DNA from: Candidatus Acetothermia bacterium
Lineage (GTDB): Bacteria > Bipolaricaulota > Bipolaricaulia > Bipolaricaulales > Bipolaricaulaceae
Assembly (NCBI GenBank): GCA_024653305.1
Contig: JANLFW010000005.1
Span: 30,214-94,213, forward strand
Length of the DNA: 64,000 nt
Reading direction: 5' to 3'
Position 1 is the stretch's first letter; each line of letters starts with the position of its first letter. Shown here one piece after another: positions 58,918-64,000 of this stretch. The notes below the pieces were generated by a model, which ran no database searches, had not been told where the DNA came from, and saw only the letters and a program-made list of their open reading frames with translations. A program made the position numbers and the translations under genes.

Positions 58918-60147
58918 ATGGCCGCGATGACGAGACAAGATCTGGTGGCGCAGGGGAAGGAGCGGATCGCCTGGGTGCGGGCACACATGCCGGTGGTGGG
59001 GGCGCTGGAGGAACGGCTAGCCGCGGAGCGCCCGTTCTCTGGGCTCAGGATCGCCATGAGCATCCACCTCGAGGCGAAGACGGCCCGGCTGGCCTTGGCC
59101 TTGAAGGCGCTCGGGGGGGACCTGGCCGTGACCAGCTCCAACCCCCTCTCGGCCAAGGACGACGTGGCCGCCGCCCTGGCCGAGGAACTCCCGGTGTACG
59201 CCCGAGGCGAGGCCACCGAGGAGGACTACCACCGGTTCCTGCGGCAGGTGCTGGCCATCCGCCCCCACCTCGTGCTGGACGACGGCGGCGACCTGTCCTT
59301 CCTCCTCCATGAGGAGGAGCGGCACCTCGGGGACGCGGTGATCGGGGTGTGCGAGGAGACCACGACCGGGGTCGTCCGCCTGCGCAAGCTCGCCAAGGAA
59401 GGGCGCTTGCGGTTCCCGGCGGTGGCGGTGAACGACGCCCAGATGAAGCAGCTCTTCGACAACCGCTACGGGACCGGACAGTCGGTTTGGGACGCGATCA
59501 TGCGGACCACCAACCTCCTCGTGGCTGGGAAGGTGGCCGTGGTGGCCGGGTACGGCTGGTGCGGGCGGGGGATCGCCCTCCGGGCACGGGGGCTGGGCGC
59601 GGAGGTGGTGGTGGCCGAGGTGGATCCGGTACGGGCAGCGGAGGCGTTGATGGACGGGTTCTCCGTGGCCCCGTTGCGGGAGGCCATCGCCCACGCCGAC
59701 TTCTTGATCACCGCCACCGGGTGTCGGGACGTGGTGACCTGGGACGACGTCCAGACCGCCAAGGACGGGCTCTTCCTCGCCAACGCCGGCCACTTCGACG
59801 TGGAGATCGACGTGCGGGCGCTCCGGGAGCGGGCGGAGGGGAGGAGGGTGAGGGAGCACGTGGAGGAGTTCCGGCTTCCCAACGGAAAGCGGGTGTACCT
59901 CCTCGCCGCCGGGCGGCTGGTGAACCTCGTGGCCGGGGACGGCCACCCCGCGGAGATCATGGACCTCTCGTTCGCCCTCCAGCTCCTCTCCCTGCGGTGG
60001 CTGGCCCAACGGGGAAAGGACCTTGCGCCTCAGGTGTATCCCGTGCCCGCGGAGGTGGACGAGGAGGTGGCGCGCCTGTTCCTCACGAGCCGCGGGGCGC
60101 GCATCGACGAGCTCACCCCAGCCCAGCGGGAGTACCTCGGTCGGTGA
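58918..60147 (+). CDS. ahcY: Adenosylhomocysteinase
   Basis: This 409-residue enzyme is of the short thermophile/archaeal type: IAMSIHLEAKTARLALALKALGGDL, AVNDAQMKQLFDNRYGTGQSVWD, NAD-binding VVAGYGWCGRGIALRARGLGA and HPAEIMDLSFALQLLSLRWL. It cleaves S-adenosylhomocysteine to adenosine and homocysteine, clearing the product of methyltransferases. ATG 58918 is preferred; GTG 58888 (overlapping the EamA stop) and ATG 58927 are alternatives. Its end overlaps the convergent DUF429 gene by 35 bases. Confidence 0.93.
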   Translation: MAAMTRQDLVAQGKERIAWVRAHMPVVGALEERLAAERPFSGLRIAMSIHLEAKTARLALALKALGGDLAVTSSNPLSAKDDVAAALAEELPVYARGEATEEDYHRFLRQVLAIRPHLVLDDGGDLSFLLHEEERHLGDAVIGVCEETTTGVVRLRKLAKEGRLRFPAVAVNDAQMKQLFDNRYGTGQSVWDAIMRTTNLLVAGKVAVVAGYGWCGRGIALRARGLGAEVVVAEVDPVRAAEALMDGFSVAPLREAIAHADFLITATGCRDVVTWDDVQTAKDGLFLANAGHFDVEIDVRALRERAEGRRVREHVEEFRLPNGKRVYLLAAGRLVNLVAGDGHPAEIMDLSFALQLLSLRWLAQRGKDLAPQVYPVPAEVDEEVARLFLTSRGARIDELTPAQREYLGR

Positions 60148-60892
60148 GCTCCGGCCGCACTGGAACCAGGATGTACCCCGTGGCGAGGTCCCCGAAGCGA
60201 CGGTAACCGGCCTCCCCCCAGTACCAGATGTGGAGGGCGAGGTACGCGCAGAAGAGGGCGTCCAAGAGATCCTCGCACCGCTTCAGAGATCGACCCCGCC
60301 GTCCCACCGGATCGAGCTCGGCGAGGAACAGGCCGGCCTCCATGGGGGGTTCGCGGCCGGCGAGGGACCGAAGGAGGGTCCGGTACCGCTCGAGCTCTCG
60401 CCAGCGCAGGGGATACGGACGATCCCGGCGGGCCTTGTACTTGAGGGTCCTGGGAAGGGAAAACAGCTCCACCGTCGCCGGATGGGGATACACCTCCACC
60501 ACCTGACGCACCGGGGCCTGAGGCCGGACGACCGGGGAATGGACGAAGCCCAGCCCGCCCAGGCGGGCGACGAGCTCCTCCCCGCGCACGCGGGGGCCGA
60601 GGCGCCGACGGTTCGCGGGGTGAGCACCGGCTTGTTGCCGGCGGTACGCCCGCGATACCGCGAGATCGCATGGCCGAGCCCCGGTCTCGTTGGGCACCAC
60701 GAGCGGCGCGTCCACCGCCACCAGCGCCGGTCCATCCTCGGCGACGCGCCCGATGAACGCGAGGAGCTGGTCGTCGCTTTCGAGGGCTGGCTCCCAGGCC
60801 AAGGGAGAGGCAATCCCCTCCTGCCAGGCCAGGGCCACGGCGGCGCTGGGGTTGCGGTAGGACCACGCCAGGTCCACCCCCACGAACCTCAT
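60113..60892 (-). CDS. DUF429 family protein (predicted RNase H-like nuclease)
   Basis: This 259-residue protein starts MRFVGVDLAWSYRNPSAAVA. It has VAVDAPLVVPNETGARPCD, an EVYPHPATVELF segment and KRCEDLLDALFCAYLALHIW, which match DUF429. The family is predicted to have an RNase H-like fold with acidic active-site residues (Asp near 7, Asp near 60 and Asp near 215 here). Biological role unknown. It follows the secreted-protein gene by 3 bases. Confidence 0.85.
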   Translation of the reverse strand: MRFVGVDLAWSYRNPSAAVALAWQEGIASPLAWEPALESDDQLLAFIGRVAEDGPALVAVDAPLVVPNETGARPCDLAVSRAYRRQQAGAHPANRRRLGPRVRGEELVARLGGLGFVHSPVVRPQAPVRQVVEVYPHPATVELFSLPRTLKYKARRDRPYPLRWRELERYRTLLRSLAGREPPMEAGLFLAELDPVGRRGRSLKRCEDLLDALFCAYLALHIWYWGEAGYRRFGDLATGYILVPVRPELTDRGTPAGLG

Positions 60893-60895
60893 CCC

Positions 60896-61924
60896 CTAAC
60901 GGGAAGACAGATCGGGAGTGGCCGTCAACAGCGAGAGCTTGTACTCCCCGGTTCCGGAACGGCACACGATCCGGATGAAGAGGCGACAGGCGTCCCCGAG
61001 GAAACACTCTTCCTCGCCGTTGGGAAGCTTCACGCACCGGAGGCCCCGGTAACAAGGGGCGGAGAGCACCGTGACCCCCTGGACCCCAAGGCACACGGCG
61101 AGATCCGTCCCGCAGGGGTCGTGGACGAGGCACACGTCCACCACGAGGTCCCCAGAATCCACGTAGATCAGGCGGGCCTCGTCGAGGGGGACCTCCACCC
61201 GGTACCAATCCTGATAATCGCCCTCGCCGAGTCGGCCCGCGTAGTGGCCAAGTTCGAGGACAGTGGCATCCCCAGGGCCATAGGTTTCGGGAAGGGGCGC
61301 GCGCTCAACCCCCCTGAGATCCAAGCCGGGCGGGAGGCATTCCGGCACAAGCTCCCCGGGCAAGCAGGAGAAGGCCGGCCCCACCGGACACGCCGGGGGT
61401 GGAGGCGTCGGGGGAGGAGGAGGGAGGGGAAGAGCGGGTGGGGACGGGACCTCCACCGCGGGGGCGACGAGGTACGCGGAGGTCCAGGTGAACCCCACCC
61501 GGGGATCGCACAGGACCACCCTTTTCGCCATCACCCAGAGCTCCGGGCCGCCGAGGCGAAGGGAAAGCTCCGCCCGCACCCTGTACCCATTGGGCCCAGC
61601 CATGAGATCCACGTTGCGCAAAAGGACATCCCGCAATTGCCAGGGTGGCGTCCCCTCGGAATAGTAGACCCGGACGTACAGGTCCCGTCCGACCTCGCAG
61701 TCGGCGCAGGGATCGTCCGCCACGCCCTCCAGGACCAAGATCCAGTTCCCGCCGGAAACGCCAGTGAAACGCCAGGTGGCCATGGCGTACAGGCGGATAT
61801 CGGACAGCCAGCACAATCCGGCGGAGACCTCACCGGTGCAGGTGAAGGACTCGGGGAAGAGCTCACCCCCAAAGGCTGGCAAGGCCAACAGAACAGCAAC
61901 CGTCGCCAACACCCCGCTTCGCAC
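60896..61924 (-). CDS. Exported Cys-rich two-domain protein, unknown
   Basis: This 342-residue protein starts at GTG 61924 with AAGGGGGGCGAG upstream and a signal peptide (SGVLATVAVLLALPAFG). An N-domain (about 20-155) and a C-domain (about 195-335) flank a proline linker, PPPPPTPPPP. About 16 Cys residues occur, suggesting disulfides. The C-domain (GDYQDWYRVEVPLDEARLIYVDSGDLVVDVCL) resembles pre-peptidase C-terminal type beta-sandwiches that bind surfaces or polymers. No catalytic motif is seen. Likely a cell-surface binding protein, function unknown. Confidence 0.7.
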   Translation of the reverse strand: MRSGVLATVAVLLALPAFGGELFPESFTCTGEVSAGLCWLSDIRLYAMATWRFTGVSGGNWILVLEGVADDPCADCEVGRDLYVRVYYSEGTPPWQLRDVLLRNVDLMAGPNGYRVRAELSLRLGGPELWVMAKRVVLCDPRVGFTWTSAYLVAPAVEVPSPPALPLPPPPPTPPPPACPVGPAFSCLPGELVPECLPPGLDLRGVERAPLPETYGPGDATVLELGHYAGRLGEGDYQDWYRVEVPLDEARLIYVDSGDLVVDVCLVHDPCGTDLAVCLGVQGVTVLSAPCYRGLRCVKLPNGEEECFLGDACRLFIRIVCRSGTGEYKLSLLTATPDLSSR

Positions 61925-61942
61925 CTCGCCCCCCTTGACCTC

Positions 61943-61971
61943 ATTTTAGGCCGGGGGAATGGGGTGGACAA
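61943..61971 (-). promoter_or_regulatory. Promoter of the Cys-rich exported protein gene
   Basis: Minus-strand TTGTCC (61971-61966) and TAAAAT (61948-61943) are 17 bases apart, directly after the stop of the upstream glycoside-hydrolase-like gene. Confidence 0.55.
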
Positions 61972-61977
61972 ATCCGG

Positions 61978-62985
61978 CTACCGCCGGCCCAACGCCTCCC
62001 AGAGAGCGGAGTAGTCGGAGCGGGGATTCCAGAAGAGATAACCGTCCGCCCCTGTCTCCTCCGCTGCCCGGACCTGGGCCACGATGTACTCGGCCAGGGT
62101 CATCCCGGGCGGGATGGCCATGGCGAACGCCTGCAGGAACGGGCGCAGCGGGGTGTCCACCCGGGCCAGCCCGTGTTCCATGGTTCGCCGCACGGTGCCG
62201 TAGGGGTCGTTCTTGAGCTCTTGCTCAACAAAATGGGATGGGTAGAGCATCGGCGACACCACGTCCACGAGCCTGGCCATCCCCTCCAGGTGTTGGCCGA
62301 TGGGGTCGATGCGGCGGGCGTTCCACGGCCACATCACCCGGCCGTACACGTCCACGGAGATGGGCAGCGACAAGCGGTCCTTTGCCTGGACCAAGAACGC
62401 CTCCACCGCCGCGCACCGGGCGGAGTAGTCCGGCCCGATGGGGCCATCGTCCGGGAACCGGATGTAGTCCAACTGGAGCTCATCGAACCCCGCCCGCTCC
62501 ACCTCCCCGGCGATCGCCAGGTTGTACTCCACCGCCGCCTCCACCGTGGGCAACACCCACGGGGCGGTGGATGAGCCGAGGTGACGGGCAAGGAGGGGAT
62601 CGTAGAACACGACCTGTCGGGCGATGGCGTACATGCCCCGGGCGTGCACCGCCCACACCACTGCGGTGAGGTCCAGCAGAGGCTTCACTGCGCCGATGCG
62701 GTGGGCCAGGTCGACCTGGGAGGGGTAGCACACCTCGCCCTGGTTGTTCTTGACGTCGATCACCACCGCGTCCAGGCCGAACCGCGCCAGGTGGTCGAGC
62801 GTGCCCTCGAGGAACCCCGGCCGGGCGGCAGCGTAGGCGGTGAGGTACACCCCGCGGTGGCCGTGGACCGTGGCCGGAGGCGGGGGCGCCGCCGGGGAGG
62901 AGCTCATGGGTGACTGTCCTGGAAAGCAGACCCCGAGCAACCCGGCGACGACGATCAACGTTCGAAACGGGAGCCGGTGCCTCAT
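61978..62985 (-). CDS. Exported putative glycoside hydrolase, DUF4015 type
   Basis: This 335-residue protein starts at ATG 62985 with an export segment (RTLIVVAGLLGVCFPG). A TIM-barrel-like domain follows: GVYLTAYAAARPGFLEGTLD, DAVVIDVKNNQGEVCY, ELQLDYIRFPDDGP and VVSPMLYPSHF. These are the signature blocks of DUF4015, predicted to be GH13-like hydrolases. The Asp in QLDYIRFP and preceding VIDVK are candidate catalytic residues. A linker of Pro/Ala (SSPAAPPPPATVH) joins signal and domain. Polysaccharide substrate unknown. Confidence 0.85.
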   Translation of the reverse strand: MRHRLPFRTLIVVAGLLGVCFPGQSPMSSSPAAPPPPATVHGHRGVYLTAYAAARPGFLEGTLDHLARFGLDAVVIDVKNNQGEVCYPSQVDLAHRIGAVKPLLDLTAVVWAVHARGMYAIARQVVFYDPLLARHLGSSTAPWVLPTVEAAVEYNLAIAGEVERAGFDELQLDYIRFPDDGPIGPDYSARCAAVEAFLVQAKDRLSLPISVDVYGRVMWPWNARRIDPIGQHLEGMARLVDVVSPMLYPSHFVEQELKNDPYGTVRRTMEHGLARVDTPLRPFLQAFAMAIPPGMTLAEYIVAQVRAAEETGADGYLFWNPRSDYSALWEALGRR

Positions 62986-63049
62986 GGACGCGGAGGATAC
63001 CCGCCCGGGGATGGGCGCGGGGTGACCCGGTTCCCTAAGGCCGGGGACC

Positions 63050-63077
63050 TTGTCCCTACCATGAGGTGAGGTAACAT
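63050..63077 (+). promoter_or_regulatory. Leaderless promoter of the HAD phosphatase gene
   Basis: TTGTCC (63050-63055) and TAACAT (63072-63077) are separated by 16 bases. ATG 63084 begins 6 bases past the -10 box, so the message should begin at or next to the start codon. Confidence 0.5.
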
Positions 63078-63083
63078 GGGTCC

Positions 63084-63836
63084 ATGTCCGTGCGGTTTTT
63101 CGCGGCCGGACGTCGTTTTTCCGGGTCTGGGTTCCTGTTCGACAAGGACGGGACCCTCCTCGCGTTCGATCACTGGCTCGGGGTGATGCGGGAACGGGCA
63201 CGGAGGCTGGCGGTGCGGCTGGACCTGACCGGCCCTGAGACAGAGGCCTTGCTGCGGTTCATGGGTCTGGATCCGGCGCGCCCGGGGGTGACCGGCCAAG
63301 GGATCATCCCCCTCCCCCGGTGTGATGCCGAGGCCGCCACCGCTCACTACCTGAGCGAAGCGTGCGGTGGGGGCCTGGAGGAGGTTCGCGCCCTTGTTGA
63401 GCGGGTGTTCCGCGAGGTGGACGAGGAGTTCCCGTTCGAGCGGTACATCCGGCCGACCCCGGGGGCGGACGCCGTCTTGCGCGCCATCCGTCGATACGGG
63501 GGCCGCACGGCGGTGGTGACCCACGACACCGCTGCGGCCGCCCGGCGGCACCTGGCGGCGTTGGGTTGGACAGACCTCGTGGACGCCGTGATCGGCGTGG
63601 ATGTGTGCGCAGCGCGGAAGCCGGCGCCGGAGCCGGTGTTGGCGGCGTGCCGGGCGCTGGGGATCCTCCCCGAGCAGGGGGTGATGGTGGGGGACACGGT
63701 AAGCGACCTTCTGGCCGGCCGAGAAGCGGGTTGTCGCCTGACGGTCGGCGTGCTCACCGGATTGGGCCAGCCCGAGGAGCTCGCGCCGGTAGCGGAGCTC
63801 GTCGTCCCCGATCTCACCGCGCTGAACCTCGGATGA
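63084..63836 (+). CDS. HAD-family hydrolase, phosphoglycolate-phosphatase-like
   Basis: This 250-residue phosphatase has HAD motif I FLFDKDGTLLAFD (nucleophile Asp near residue 20), motif II VVTHDTAAAAR (Thr), motif III Lys in CAARKPAPEPVL and motif IV VMVGDTVSDLLAG. A helical cap (about residues 30-125) makes it a subfamily IA/IB type such as Gph. It acts on small phosphorylated metabolites. The message appears leaderless. It ends 13 bases from the convergent tRNA-Ile gene. Confidence 0.9.
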   Translation: MSVRFFAAGRRFSGSGFLFDKDGTLLAFDHWLGVMRERARRLAVRLDLTGPETEALLRFMGLDPARPGVTGQGIIPLPRCDAEAATAHYLSEACGGGLEEVRALVERVFREVDEEFPFERYIRPTPGADAVLRAIRRYGGRTAVVTHDTAAAARRHLAALGWTDLVDAVIGVDVCAARKPAPEPVLAACRALGILPEQGVMVGDTVSDLLAGREAGCRLTVGVLTGLGQPEELAPVAELVVPDLTALNLG

Positions 63837-63849
63837 AACCACACAAAAA

Positions 63850-63923
<74 letters not shown>

Positions 63924-63924
63924 G

Positions 63925-64000
63925 TGGCTCCCCGGGGAGGACTCGAACCTCCGGCCCGCCGGTTAACAGCCGGCTGCTCTGCCAACTGAGCTACCGGGGA
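63925..64000 (-). tRNA. tRNA-Asn (GTT)
   Basis: The acceptor TCCCCGG pairs with CCGGGGA. The anticodon stem GCCGG/CCGGC closes loop CTGTTAA with anticodon GTT. Discriminator is G and CCA is encoded (63927-63925). The 5' end coincides with the end of the window. It is tandem with tRNA-Ile. Confidence 0.95.

Noticed and set aside
60023..62014. A 663-codon open frame on the plus strand
   Set aside because: It lies antisense to the DUF429 and exported-protein genes, shows no family motifs and is rich in His, Arg and Gly, as expected for a GC-driven shadow frame.

Overview
The window is a gene-dense, high-GC (roughly two-thirds G+C) bacterial chromosome segment. Many neighbouring genes overlap by 4 bases (ATGA or GTGA). 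I saw no phage, insertion sequence, CRISPR array or rRNA operon. The content is a mix: an anaerobic [NiFe] hydrogenase with a flavin diaphorase, a Thermotoga-type ferredoxin, archaeal-type phosphoglycerate mutase, a short-form adenosylhomocysteinase, a stand-alone AsnRS-like catalytic core, and many peptide and sugar ABC importers. This suggests a deep-branching, possibly thermophilic, fermentative anaerobe, for example a member of Bipolaricaulota/Acetothermia or a similar lineage. That assignment is inference and not proven here.

Region by region. 1-1.03 kb: two decaying gene remnants. 1.05-10.8 kb: an amino-acid/peptide catabolism locus. Two M29-like enzymes on the plus strand face a minus-strand operon: XRE-cupin regulator, Asp/Glu/hydantoin racemase, dipeptide-type ABC binding protein and two permeases, M20 peptidase, DUF1177, AroM. 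10.9-14.5 kb: gyrA-tyrS, where the tyrosyl-tRNA synthetase has unusual signature motifs. 14.7-19.2 kb: a flippase-like membrane domain fused to a methyltransferase, a PIG-L deacetylase, and a membrane-anchored protein of unknown function. 19.2-24 kb: a HEAT-repeat protein and a second peptide ABC importer. 24.1-28.2 kb: tRNA-Pro, a secreted nuclease and a sugar ABC importer. 28.3-31.3 kb: thymidine kinase and a ThiXYZ-like importer. 31.3-32.7 kb: gatB. 32.8-38.2 kb: sufC-sufB-sufS-sufU without sufD, coupled to an envelope protein and facing an Rrf2 regulator.

38.6-41 kb holds a GAF/PAS diguanylate cyclase. 41-42.1 kb holds an AsnRS-like enzyme behind a leader with a possible small leaderless gene. 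From 55.9 down to 42.1 kb lies one long minus-strand gene train of about 13.7 kb. It runs apgM, DRTGG, ATPase, DRTGG, PHP, NuoE, ATPase, Cys-less HndB-like protein, HoxU, HoxY, HoxH, maturation protease, HydB-like NuoF, a second NuoE-NuoF pair, a beta-CASP nuclease and a ribokinase-family enzyme. The hydrogenase subunit set matches the electron-bifurcating HydABCSL type. The DRTGG/ATPase/PHP genes are, to my knowledge, usually companions of [FeFe] HydABC loci. The tail (56-64 kb) carries a TatT-like protein, ferredoxin, patatin, EamA transporter, ahcY, DUF429, secreted proteins, a HAD phosphatase and tandem tRNA-Asn and tRNA-Ile.

Two themes recur. All three ABC operons that encode their own binding protein have a strong hairpin between the binding-protein gene and the next permease gene. 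Several start codons sit only 6-9 bases after a plausible -10 box, which implies leaderless mRNAs.
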